From assembly GCF_009720835.1 (NCBI RefSeq), contig NZ_WNKZ01000012.1, positions 1 to 64,000 of the forward strand: DNA of 64,000 nt, read 5' to 3'. Source of the stretch: Pseudoduganella buxea (GTDB lineage Bacteria > Pseudomonadota > Gammaproteobacteria > Burkholderiales > Burkholderiaceae_D). The translations under genes and the position numbers were made by a program. Under the pieces are notes generated by a model. The model did not search any database. It worked only from the letters and a program-made list of their open reading frames with translations, and was not told the DNA's origin. Shown one piece after another: positions 24,433-32,435 of this stretch (positions within the stretch are counted from its first letter, which is position 1; every line of letters starts with the position of its first letter).

Positions 24433-25784
24433 GGCCTGGCCAGCAGGCGGCGCAACTGGGCCGCCTGGTAGGCGCCGAAGGCGTCGTCGAACAGGCAGCG
24501 GATCAAGGGGTCTTCCACCACGTCCGCGTCCAGGATCTGCGCTTCGGTGGCGGCATCGAACACGGCATCGTTGATGCGCATGTACATCGACGTCAGCGAT
24601 TCGCCCAGCGCCAGCGCGCCATGCAGCTTGGCCAGCGGCAGTTCCGTGGTCCAGCCCAGCGGCGCGCCGGGCTCGATGGCCTCAATGGCCTCAATGCCGC
24701 CCACGCCGTCCAGCCGGTAATGGAAATGCGTGCCCGTGCCGGTATCGTCGAAGACGGTCAGGCGCCACACCCGGGGCGTCTCGAAATAGCCTTCCGGCGG
24801 CTCCATGGCGGCGTAGCGTGCCAGCAGGCCGCTGCGGCAATAATCAAGGGCGCGCGCCGCCTGCTCCGGCGCCAGCGCGCCGAACTGCCGGGCGATGTCC
24901 GCCGTGGACGGTGGCGCGGCATTGCCTTCGTACCGGTAATCGACATCCTGCTCGCCCACCGGAATCACCCAGTCCAGCGGCGCATCGGCCTGCAGCGACG
25001 CCGCATCGAGCCGCACCGATACGGACGGATCGAGCCGCACCACGCGCGCGCCCGGCAGTGCCGCTTCCACCTCCTGCCGGAACTGGCGGTACGTGATGGG
25101 GAAGAAGGCGCGGTTGTACCAGGACCAGCTCTCCTGCTGGAACTGGCAGGAACTGGGCACCACGTAGCGCGGGTTCAGTACCTTCAGCTGGTCGATCCAT
25201 TCCTCCGGCAGTTCCACCGGGGCCGGCACGGCACGCGACGGCGTCAGCACTTCGATCTCACGCATGGTCTGGAACGGCCACAACACCATGTCCCACGGCG
25301 CCTCCCGCGCCAGCTTGGCCAGGGTGCCGTCGTCGATCCACGAGTCGACGACATTGAGGACATTCATGCCCGCTGCCCGCACCTGGAACATCGAATCGAC
25401 GTCCGCATCCATGGCTTCGCGGGGAATGACGGTGAAGGCGCCCACCGCCACGGGCACGTCCAGCTGCAAGGGCCGCACGTCCGTAAAGCCCAGCGCGCGC
25501 AGCATGGCGAACAGCGGCTCGAACTGGCAATACAGGTGGATCGGCGTGGCGCGGTCGAGCAGGTCCAGGCTGTCGAGCGAGCAGTGGTCGTCATGGAAGT
25601 GCGAGATGAAGACGGCGTCGAAGCGCTGCCGGCGGATCAAGGCGTGATCGAAACGCACGTCGGGAAAGGCGTGGCAGTTGCGGCTGAACGGGTTCTCGAA
25701 GATGGGATCGAAGGCGATGCGCGTGCCGGCGCAGTCGAAGACATAGCCGGCATGCAGGATGCGCGAGATTTTCAGGGTGGACAT
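24429..25784 (-). CDS. MBL-fold metallo-hydrolase
   Basis: The 451-residue cytoplasmic protein has the metallo-beta-lactamase motif H62-F-H64-D65-D66-H67 and an N-terminal domain like the UlaG/L-ascorbate lactonase branch (HAGYVFDCAGTRIAFDP). The C-terminal 200 residues are not part of the usual fold and were not recognised. MSTLKISRIL at 25784 is a better start than the ATG at 25799 because the homology begins there. The substrate is unknown. Confidence 0.8.
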   Translation of the reverse strand: MSTLKISRILHAGYVFDCAGTRIAFDPIFENPFSRNCHAFPDVRFDHALIRRQRFDAVFISHFHDDHCSLDSLDLLDRATPIHLYCQFEPLFAMLRALGFTDVRPLQLDVPVAVGAFTVIPREAMDADVDSMFQVRAAGMNVLNVVDSWIDDGTLAKLAREAPWDMVLWPFQTMREIEVLTPSRAVPAPVELPEEWIDQLKVLNPRYVVPSSCQFQQESWSWYNRAFFPITYRQFRQEVEAALPGARVVRLDPSVSVRLDAASLQADAPLDWVIPVGEQDVDYRYEGNAAPPSTADIARQFGALAPEQAARALDYCRSGLLARYAAMEPPEGYFETPRVWRLTVFDDTGTGTHFHYRLDGVGGIEAIEAIEPGAPLGWTTELPLAKLHGALALGESLTSMYMRINDAVFDAATEAQILDADVVEDPLIRCLFDDAFGAYQAAQLRRLLARP

Positions 25785-25931
25785 GGTTGCGTGGATCATA
25801 CAAGGGACGGCCCGGGACTGGCAGGATACCAGCCGCCATGCCTCGGCCCAGCTTGACAGGAATTTTCACGGACGTATCGTGGACCCAACACGTGGCCTCC
25901 ATCACGTGGACCCAAGCGTGGGGACAGCGGC

Positions 25932-27110
25932 ATGCCGGCCCCGCGCGCCACTGCCGGTTGCAAGACCGGCCGCGCCATCATGCGTCATCGCCCGGACTGG
26001 ACTTCGCTTGTCGCGGCAAGCTACGACCTGCGGGGCAGCAGCCCCGAATGGGTCGGGCGCGTCGGTCGCCTGGCCGCGCCGGTCCTCAATGGCGGCATCG
26101 CCCCGCTGGCCTGGGCCTTCAGCTACACGCCGGGCAGCTTCAGCCTGGGGCATCTGTCGCCCGCCTGCCTGCAGGCCGTCGTGCGCATCCCGCAGTCCTT
26201 CGTTGCGCTGTCGCCGGAAGCATCGCTGGACCGGGCGTGCGGCGCCGGCTACACCCATCTCGTCACCCGCATCACGGACCTGCTGGTGATCCACTGCCTG
26301 GACGGTGCCGGCAGCGGTGTCTGCCTCGGTACCCTGCTGGCGAACGCCGCGCCGTCGTCGTGCCATCAGCGCAGGCGCTGGGCCCGCGTTGCCGCGCATC
26401 TCGGTGCGGCGTTCAGGTGGCGCACGCTGTTCCACACGCTGGCGCCCGATGCCGACGACGCGCCACCATGCCTGGACGGGTCCCACAAGCTGCACCAGAT
26501 GGTCCGGCGCAGCGCCGACGGCCATGCCGACGCCGGCATGGCGTCGGCCCACTGGGAGGCCCTGGTGCATGGCCGCTGGTCCATGCTTGACAAGTTCGAT
26601 GCCGACGGCCGCCGCTTCGTCGTCGCCGTGTGCAACGATCCGCCCTGTTGCGACCCGCGGGGCTTGACGCCGCGCGAGCGCCAGGTTGCCGAGTTCGCCG
26701 CGCAGGGCAAGGCCGTCAAGGAAATCGCCTTCCTGATGGGCGTCACGAAGGCCGCCGTCAGCAATTGCATGGCGCGCGTGCAACACAAGCTGGGCCTGCG
26801 CTCGCTGGTCGAACTGGTGGCGTTTTTCGGCCACGGCGGCCTGCGGCGCGAGCTGGCCGAGGTCGCTGTCGCCCGGGAGCGCCTGCTGGTGGGCTCGTAC
26901 CCGCTGCTGGACCCCTGCGTGGCGGGCTGCCTGTCGCGGGCCGAGCAGGCCGTCGTGGCGCATTTGATGGCCGGCGCGAGCTGCGCCGCCATCGCCGGGC
27001 TGCGCGGTACCAGCCGGCGAACTGTGGCCAATCAGCTACAGTCGGCATACCGCAAACTGGGCGTGCGCTCGCGCGCCGAACTGGCCGTTCGCCTGCAGCC
27101 ACCCTGTTGA
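25932..27110 (+). CDS. Regulator with two tandem LuxR-type HTH domains
   Basis: The 392-residue protein has an unrecognised N-terminal domain of about 240 residues (perhaps a ligand sensor; it contains several His and Cys residues), followed by LTPRERQVAEFAAQGKAVKE and AVSNCMARVQHKLGLRS at about 245-299. A second, more diverged unit, LSRAEQAVVAHLMAGASCAA with TVANQLQSAYRKLGVRS, follows at about 334-390. Both units keep the LuxR recognition helix and the K-L-G-V/L-R-S end. An ATG at 25980 is an alternative start. No autoinducer-binding or receiver domain was seen. Target genes are unknown. Confidence 0.8.
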   Translation: MPAPRATAGCKTGRAIMRHRPDWTSLVAASYDLRGSSPEWVGRVGRLAAPVLNGGIAPLAWAFSYTPGSFSLGHLSPACLQAVVRIPQSFVALSPEASLDRACGAGYTHLVTRITDLLVIHCLDGAGSGVCLGTLLANAAPSSCHQRRRWARVAAHLGAAFRWRTLFHTLAPDADDAPPCLDGSHKLHQMVRRSADGHADAGMASAHWEALVHGRWSMLDKFDADGRRFVVAVCNDPPCCDPRGLTPRERQVAEFAAQGKAVKEIAFLMGVTKAAVSNCMARVQHKLGLRSLVELVAFFGHGGLRRELAEVAVARERLLVGSYPLLDPCVAGCLSRAEQAVVAHLMAGASCAAIAGLRGTSRRTVANQLQSAYRKLGVRSRAELAVRLQPPC

Positions 27111-27267
27111 TGCGCCCGCCGGCGCGGGCCTGGTGTGTGGAATTGACCATGGATCGGCGTCGCGCCACCGTTCTATGGTTTAGCCAACGAGGCCGTTTCC
27201 TCGCTGACAAGCCGCTTTGGCTTCATTCCAGCACTGTTCCTTCGATGGCTACCCAAGGAGACACACC

Positions 27268-28314
27268 ATGAACGCATTTCGCATACTGAAGTTGACAATG
27301 TCCGTGTTTGCCGCCGTGACTGCGGCCTCGGTGACAAATCCGGCCCACGCGCAGGCAACGGTCCCGCTGGTGGCGTTCTACAGTCCCAGCGCCGGCGATT
27401 TCTTCACCACCAGCGAGCCGGCCTGGACATGCCGGCTGCAAGGCTGCAGCGGCGAATTCGGCGACTACCAGCTGTATGGCATGCAAGGCCACGTGTTCAA
27501 CCCCGACTTGCCGCAACCTGCAGGCACCTTGCCGCTGTGGCACTGGTTCAGCGAAGCGCGCGAAGACAACCTGCTCACCACCCATCCGGGCTGGAATCCG
27601 GCTGACGGCCTCACCCGGGAATCGGGCGAGGCTTACCAGTTCGTCCGCCTGGCCGGCTATGTCAAGCCGGTCGGCTCGACGGGCCTGCCACTGACCAACT
27701 TCTGGAAGCTGGAAGACCGCGACAACGCGGCACTGACTACGGCGCGTTTCATCACGCGGTACGGCGACCGGGTGCCGCATCGGGTACCGCCTGGCTACGG
27801 CGAGTCCGTCGTGGAAGGGGTCCTGCCGCTGCCATCGTCGTCGCAACTGGAGGACTGCCACCGGGCGGAGCCGCCGATCGGCGGCGACGGCGCATCCTGG
27901 CTCGCCCCAGCCAACACCATCACGCCTTGGGCCGCACTCAACAGCTTCCTTGATGGCGACGTGATCCGGATCACGGGCCCGATTGGCAAGTATAAATTCA
28001 ATGCTGAAGGGCACGAGGTGTCGGTACGTGGCCTGCGCGACCTCGCCACCGGCGGAGCGTTCCCGGCACCGGGTATCCAGAAATACGCTCTGCTGGCCCG
28101 GGTTACCAAGGGCCGGGTATTCGTCCGGGGCCAGGGTTGGTACGAGGCAAACCAATGGTTCCGCGCACTTGGCGAATCCGGCAACGAACCCGGCGGATGC
28201 ATCCTGTATGACGCGCAGGGAAGTGGACCGGGCAAACTGGAACTGGGGTTCAACGATGGCTATATTCTCGACAATAGCGGTGGCGCCATGATCCGCATCC
28301 ACCAGTGGTGGTGA
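27268..28314 (+). CDS. Secreted protein with DUF5648-like repeats and a LecA (PA-IL)-like C-terminal domain
   Basis: The 348-residue protein has a signal peptide (cleavage after AHA at about 28; AAGGAG ribosome site). Residues 30-170 hold three related segments, FYSPSAGDFFTTSEPAW, WFSEAREDNLLTTHPGW and FWKLEDRDNAALTTARF, like the DUF5648 repeats of secreted or surface proteins. Residues 227-348 resemble the galactose-binding lectin LecA: DGDVIRITGPIGKYKF, YALLARV, and KLELGFNDGYILDNSGGAMI. Tyr242, Asp330 and Asn336 align roughly with the calcium and sugar ligands of LecA, with one residue fewer between the last two. Sugar binding is inferred. A terminator follows at once. Confidence 0.65.
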   Translation: MNAFRILKLTMSVFAAVTAASVTNPAHAQATVPLVAFYSPSAGDFFTTSEPAWTCRLQGCSGEFGDYQLYGMQGHVFNPDLPQPAGTLPLWHWFSEAREDNLLTTHPGWNPADGLTRESGEAYQFVRLAGYVKPVGSTGLPLTNFWKLEDRDNAALTTARFITRYGDRVPHRVPPGYGESVVEGVLPLPSSSQLEDCHRAEPPIGGDGASWLAPANTITPWAALNSFLDGDVIRITGPIGKYKFNAEGHEVSVRGLRDLATGGAFPAPGIQKYALLARVTKGRVFVRGQGWYEANQWFRALGESGNEPGGCILYDAQGSGPGKLELGFNDGYILDNSGGAMIRIHQWW

Positions 28315-28330
28315 TGCCGCACCGGTGGCA

Positions 28331-28357
28331 AACCAACCGCGTCAGCGGTTGGTTTTT
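28331..28357 (+). terminator. Rho-independent terminator after the LecA-like gene
   Basis: AACCAACCGC-GTCA-GCGGTTGGTT followed by TTT: a 10-bp perfect stem with a 4-nt loop, 16 bp after the stop codon. Confidence 0.85.
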
Positions 28358-28505
28358 CGTTACGGTTTCGCCCCACGCGTGCAGGACCGAAAAAAACTTT
28401 AAAAAATTTCTGCAGGGCACTTAATGTCCGGTAAGAGTCGGTCGTCTTGTACTCATGAGCGCGCAAAATCTGCGCACAACCAAACGTCAAACCGGAGTTT
28501 TTATC

Positions 28506-29405
28506 ATGCTGAGCCTGCACACCAACAACGCCGCCCTGTCCGCACAAAATTCGCTGACCCGTACCCAAAGCACGCTGTCGACGTCGATGACGCGTCTGTC
28601 GACCGGCTACCGCATCAATTCCGCGATGGACGACGCGGCAGGCCTGCAGATCGCCACCCGCCTGAAGACCCAGACCAGCGGCATGCAAGTTGCAATGCGT
28701 AACACCCAGAACTCGATCTCCCTGATGCAGACCGCCGAAGGCGCGCTGGACGAAACGACCAACATCCTGAACCGCATGAAGGACCTGGCCACCCAGTCGG
28801 CCGACGGCTCCTCGACCAAGGACGACCAGGCCGCCATGCAGGCCGAGTTCGATTCGCTGAGCAATGAGTTGGGCAACATCATGACGAACACCAAGTTCGG
28901 CGGCACCAACCTGCTGACCAGCGGCACGGGCAAGCTGTCGACGACGATCACGTTCCAGATCGGTGCCGACAAGGACGAGAAGATGACCGCCGATTTCACC
29001 ACCGAAATGACGGCCGTGCATGACAAGATCCTGGCTGCCGCCGCCCAGTTCGACGGCGCCACCGGTGTCGCCGCCGCTGCGGCCGGGACGGAAATCTCCG
29101 GTGCCGACGCCGCCACGGGCGCCACCAACGCCAACGCGACGATCAAGGACCTGTCGGACGCCATCGACGCCGTCGGCACGATGCGCTCGAAGCTGGGTGC
29201 CATCTCGAACCGTCTGGACCACGTCAACAGCAACCTGTCGAGCATCTCGACCAACACGAAGAACGCTTCCGGCCGCATCATGGACGTCGACTTCGCCACG
29301 GAATCGGCCAACATGACGTCGAACCAGATGCTGCTGCAAGCCGGCACCGCCATGCTGAAGCAGTCGAACAGCCAGTCGTCGCTGGTCATGTCCCTGCTGC
29401 AGTAA
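28506..29405 (+). CDS. fliC: Flagellin, short lateral-type
   Basis: The 299-residue protein keeps the conserved flagellin ends: LSLHTNNAALSAQNSLTRTQ with LSTGYRINSAMDDAAGLQIA, and the C-terminal MDVDFATESANMTSNQMLLQ with AGTAMLKQSN. The central variable domain is short and rich in Ala and Thr, like LafA-type flagellins. Translation starts at 28506 with CGGAG upstream; the ATG at 28455 lies in the leader. No other flagellar gene occurs in the window, so this flagellin stands apart from its assembly genes. The strong terminator that follows suits a highly expressed single gene. Confidence 0.92.
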   Translation: MLSLHTNNAALSAQNSLTRTQSTLSTSMTRLSTGYRINSAMDDAAGLQIATRLKTQTSGMQVAMRNTQNSISLMQTAEGALDETTNILNRMKDLATQSADGSSTKDDQAAMQAEFDSLSNELGNIMTNTKFGGTNLLTSGTGKLSTTITFQIGADKDEKMTADFTTEMTAVHDKILAAAAQFDGATGVAAAAAGTEISGADAATGATNANATIKDLSDAIDAVGTMRSKLGAISNRLDHVNSNLSSISTNTKNASGRIMDVDFATESANMTSNQMLLQAGTAMLKQSNSQSSLVMSLLQ

Positions 29406-29435
29406 TCCTCACCGCCGGTTCGCCGGCCGAGCACA

Positions 29436-29467
29436 AAAAGCCAACCGTATTCCGGTTGGCTTTTTTT
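29436..29467. terminator. Strong terminator after the flagellin gene
   Basis: GCCAACCG-TATTC-CGGTTGGC with a run of seven T on the plus strand and a run of A before it, so it can work in both directions. It lies about 31 bp after the flagellin stop. Confidence 0.88.
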
Positions 29468-29885
29468 ATGGCGTGCCGCTTTTGCCAGGAAAGGCGGCCA
29501 TTCATGCCGTCCTGGCGCGGTGCAATCAGCCTGCCCCTGCCAGGGCGGCGGGGACGCGAGCCGTTTTTACCGTTGCCACGCTCCTGCACCACGCACCCGG
29601 CGACTGGCGTCATCGGCAGAACGCAGCGTGGCCGCATCAAGCGCGGGTGGAAATACCTCTCAAATTGGCCGGTCGCCATTCAGCGAGGCACGCAGCGGCC
29701 GCACCCTATTTGGCCGTCGATGCCAACTGCCATCGCTTACGGCGAGGCGGTCGTTGAAGAGCGGCCGATGGCGTTTGACGGCGGGGTGACCCGCCTCGCT
29801 GACGCCAGCCTGGAGGAACCGAAGCTGGACGGCCACAGGCCCGCCCAGTCCGTTTGTGGATGGTGGTCGGCCGCGAAATGCTGGC
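29468..29885. other. Intergenic region between the flagellin terminator and the tadG end
   Basis: Over these 418 bp the open frames on both strands lack ribosome sites and resemble nothing I recognise. It may hold sequence left by an old gene. Confidence 0.4.
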
Positions 29886-31232
29886 TTATTTCGAGATGCG
29901 CAGGATGGCCGAGGCCAGGCGCGAGAAGCAGGGTGTCAGGTCAGCCTGGGTGGCGGCGTGGCAGTACATGCCGACGGGTTTGTTCGGGTTGTGGCAGCGC
30001 GCAGGGCCATCGGCCACGTTGGCCATGCATTTCAGGACGTTTTCGCCGATTTCGTTGTCGATGCCCTTTGGTACTTTCAGGTTCGCACCGAGGCCGAGCG
30101 TGAAAACGAAAATTCCCTCATCCTGGGCCTTTGCAGCCACGGCCTCGACCAGGTTGCGCGCAGCGCGATCGACATTGGTTCTCCAGGCAACTGTGTCGCC
30201 GACGTTGAGCGAAACGGGGCGCGGGCTCGTTGCCTTGATGCGGAACTCCTGATTGTCCGTACCCGTGGCGCTGGTTTCGTGTGCGTTATACCATTCCGGC
30301 AGTTGCTTGACATAGCCATAGCCTCCACCATTAAAGTTGCATCCTGTGATGAGCTCGGACTGCGCATTCAGTTTGTACATGCCGCGACCATCCAAATCAA
30401 TCGTGCCCGCCCTGTCCTTGCAGGCGCCGGCGTTGGGGGGGGCCAACGTCAGGAACGAACCGAACGAGGTCGGTTCTCCATCCGAAAAGAAGACGATGAC
30501 GCGCAAGGTTGATTTGTTGACATCCAGGATCGAGTTCAACTGCTGCCGAGCTTGCCACATTCCTTCCACCGACGCCGTGCCACCGCCGTAACTGTAGTTC
30601 GTGATCGTATTGATCATGGCGGGGCGATCGAAACCCCGATCGACAGGCCGGATGGCTTTGTCGATCACGGCGCCATATGAAAAATGGATCAGGCTGACCC
30701 GGTCCTGCGCCATGTTGAATTTTTCCAGGAAGCTCTTGGCAGCAGTCTTGACGGCAGGGAAAGCCGTGCTCAGCGATGCCGAGGTATCGATGACGAATGC
30801 CATATCCAGGTCCTGCCGGATCGTCTGGGCCGACGCCACCGGCGTCATCGACGTGGCGCCCATCACCTGCATCAGCGAAACGGGCATCGGGGCTTCGGCC
30901 TTGACATCGACAGTGACCATGCCGCCATTGAAGGAGACGGTGGTGCCCAGCAGCTTCGGCTTGGACAGCATATAGCTGCTGGGGATATTGGCCGCGAAGA
31001 ATTCCGCTGCCGCCTGCTGTGCGCTGGCCCGTTGCTGGGCTTCGGTATTGCCCGTCGTGACGGCGCGCGCGCCGGCCACTGCCGCCGCATCCACTGCCGC
31101 GTTCAGGCGGGCCTTGACCAGGTAGGCCAGGCCGCCGTCCATCACCAGGCCGGCCATCGCCAGCACCAGTACCAGGCACACGGCCACCATGATGGCGACA
31201 GCGCCGCGCTGCCGTTGAAGAGTTGGTTGCAT
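29886..31232 (-). CDS. tadG: TadG-type pilus protein with a von Willebrand A domain
   Basis: The 448-residue protein starts with a TadE/TadG-like membrane segment (GAVAIMVAVCLVLVLAMAGL, then VMDGGLAYLVKARLNAAVDA). From about 143 there is a vWA domain with the MIDAS motif D149-T-S151-A-S153 and VIVFFSDGEPTSF. TadG proteins anchor or modify the Flp pilus at the envelope. The vWA part should bind a metal ion and a partner protein or surface. It is the last gene of a three-gene minus-strand operon, 1 bp from the preceding gene. Confidence 0.85.
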   Translation of the reverse strand: MQPTLQRQRGAVAIMVAVCLVLVLAMAGLVMDGGLAYLVKARLNAAVDAAAVAGARAVTTGNTEAQQRASAQQAAAEFFAANIPSSYMLSKPKLLGTTVSFNGGMVTVDVKAEAPMPVSLMQVMGATSMTPVASAQTIRQDLDMAFVIDTSASLSTAFPAVKTAAKSFLEKFNMAQDRVSLIHFSYGAVIDKAIRPVDRGFDRPAMINTITNYSYGGGTASVEGMWQARQQLNSILDVNKSTLRVIVFFSDGEPTSFGSFLTLAPPNAGACKDRAGTIDLDGRGMYKLNAQSELITGCNFNGGGYGYVKQLPEWYNAHETSATGTDNQEFRIKATSPRPVSLNVGDTVAWRTNVDRAARNLVEAVAAKAQDEGIFVFTLGLGANLKVPKGIDNEIGENVLKCMANVADGPARCHNPNKPVGMYCHAATQADLTPCFSRLASAILRISK

Positions 31233-31233
31233 G

Positions 31234-31836
31234 TCAGAACACCGTCATCGAGTACAGGTCGGGCCCGAGCGTGGGCAGGGCCAGGAAGCCGCCGCCGGCC
31301 ACCAGCATGTTGAAGCGGTAGAACGTTTCGACGATGTAGATGACTTCGCCGTCGGCCAGCTGGCCGTTCATGATCAGCACCGTCGGGCGCGCCGCGCTGC
31401 TGGTGCAGGCTTCATTGAGCCATCCGCTGCACTTGTAGATCCTGCTGCCCGGATCGTAGGTATTGTTGTTGTAGCCCAGGCCCAGCTGGCGCGCGCCATC
31501 CATCCACCGGTACTGGTCCAGCACGACGTTCGTGGCGGCCGAGCCGCTGCCGACCCCCATCACGCGGGTGATGTACATCATGCCGCGCTGGTTCACGTTC
31601 AGCGGCGGCGCGCTGGCCATCAGGGCATGCATGATGTCCTGGCTGTTCGTCTCGAGCGGGGTGTTGCCGCGCGCGGCCAGGTTGGCGCCTTCGCGGCTCA
31701 GGTTGACGAGGATGGTATTGGCCTGCAGCGCACGGGCCAGGTCGATCATGCCGAACAGCACCACGACCAGGAAGGGCAGCAGCAGGGCCAGTTCGACGGC
31801 GGCCAGGCCGCGCTGGCGGGCAAGGCGCGCCCTCAT
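31234..31836 (-). CDS. TadE/TadF-like pseudopilin
   Basis: The 200-residue protein has the TadE motif RQRGLAAVELALLLPFLVVV with the conserved Glu after the prepilin-type junction, and a C-terminal beta-rich periplasmic part. Such minor pseudopilins are processed by the prepilin peptidase and act in Flp pilus assembly. Its ATG overlaps the stop of the upstream tadE by 4 nt. Confidence 0.8.
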   Translation of the reverse strand: MRARLARQRGLAAVELALLLPFLVVVLFGMIDLARALQANTILVNLSREGANLAARGNTPLETNSQDIMHALMASAPPLNVNQRGMMYITRVMGVGSGSAATNVVLDQYRWMDGARQLGLGYNNNTYDPGSRIYKCSGWLNEACTSSAARPTVLIMNGQLADGEVIYIVETFYRFNMLVAGGGFLALPTLGPDLYSMTVF

Positions 31837-32303
31837 TCGAAGAACTCGTTGCGCATCGTGGCCGCCACCTTGAAGCGGTATTTACCGTCCGTAAACAGCG
31901 TGGACACCAGTGGCGTCGTCACGGGCCAGGTGCAGTCCAGCTGCAGCACGACGATGTCGCCGGCCGCGCCGAACATGCCGTTGCCGTAAGCGGTGGTGGA
32001 ATACGTCTTGCCGTTGACGGAAATGGACGGCGCCAGCTTGTCATAGAAGCCTAACGAGCTGAGCTTGATTTTCTCGATGATGGCGGCGGAGCGTTGCGCC
32101 TTGGCGGCGGGATCGAGATTGCTCTGCCCCGTGACGGCATAGCGGGCGCCCTCGCGCACGGCGTACTGCATCGTCAACGTTGTGAAAAAGACCAGGCTGA
32201 ACTCGATCAGGGCGACCAGCACCAGCAGGAAGACCGGTGTAATGATCGCCATCTCGACGAGTGTGGCGCCAGACTGACGCCGGGTAACCGTTGGTATCAT
32301 CAT
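31833..32303 (-). CDS. tadE: TadE-like pseudopilin
   Basis: The 156-residue protein starts MMIPTVTRRQSGATLVEMAI and has the classic TadE segment, ITPVFLLVLVALIEFSLVFF, with the Glu of the VEMA motif. ATG at 32303 or 32300 may be used. It is the first gene of the tadE-tadF-tadG operon and diverges from the sensor kinase gene with about 130 bp between the starts, where the promoters of both operons must lie. Confidence 0.85.
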   Translation of the reverse strand: MMIPTVTRRQSGATLVEMAIITPVFLLVLVALIEFSLVFFTTLTMQYAVREGARYAVTGQSNLDPAAKAQRSAAIIEKIKLSSLGFYDKLAPSISVNGKTYSTTAYGNGMFGAAGDIVVLQLDCTWPVTTPLVSTLFTDGKYRFKVAATMRNEFFE

Positions 32304-32435
32304 TCACACAACATTTAGGGGTTTTCTGCAGACGATGCAGTAAGATGTTGACATTCTACATGGCAATAAATCTTGCCGTGTGCTTTTAGAACGCGCCCCA
32401 AAACGATTTACCGCCGGTGTCGGCCAGGAACAACG

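Noticed and set aside
28385..28445. Possible sigma-28 promoter of flagellin (TCCGGTAAG resembling GCCGATAA)
   Set aside because: The only TAAA-like -35 element upstream is too far away (over 20 bp), so the pair does not fit a sigma-28 promoter.
29456..30103. 215-codon plus-strand frame between the flagellin and tadG genes
   Set aside because: Its second half is antisense to tadG, and the first half starts in the terminator. There is no homology or ribosome site.
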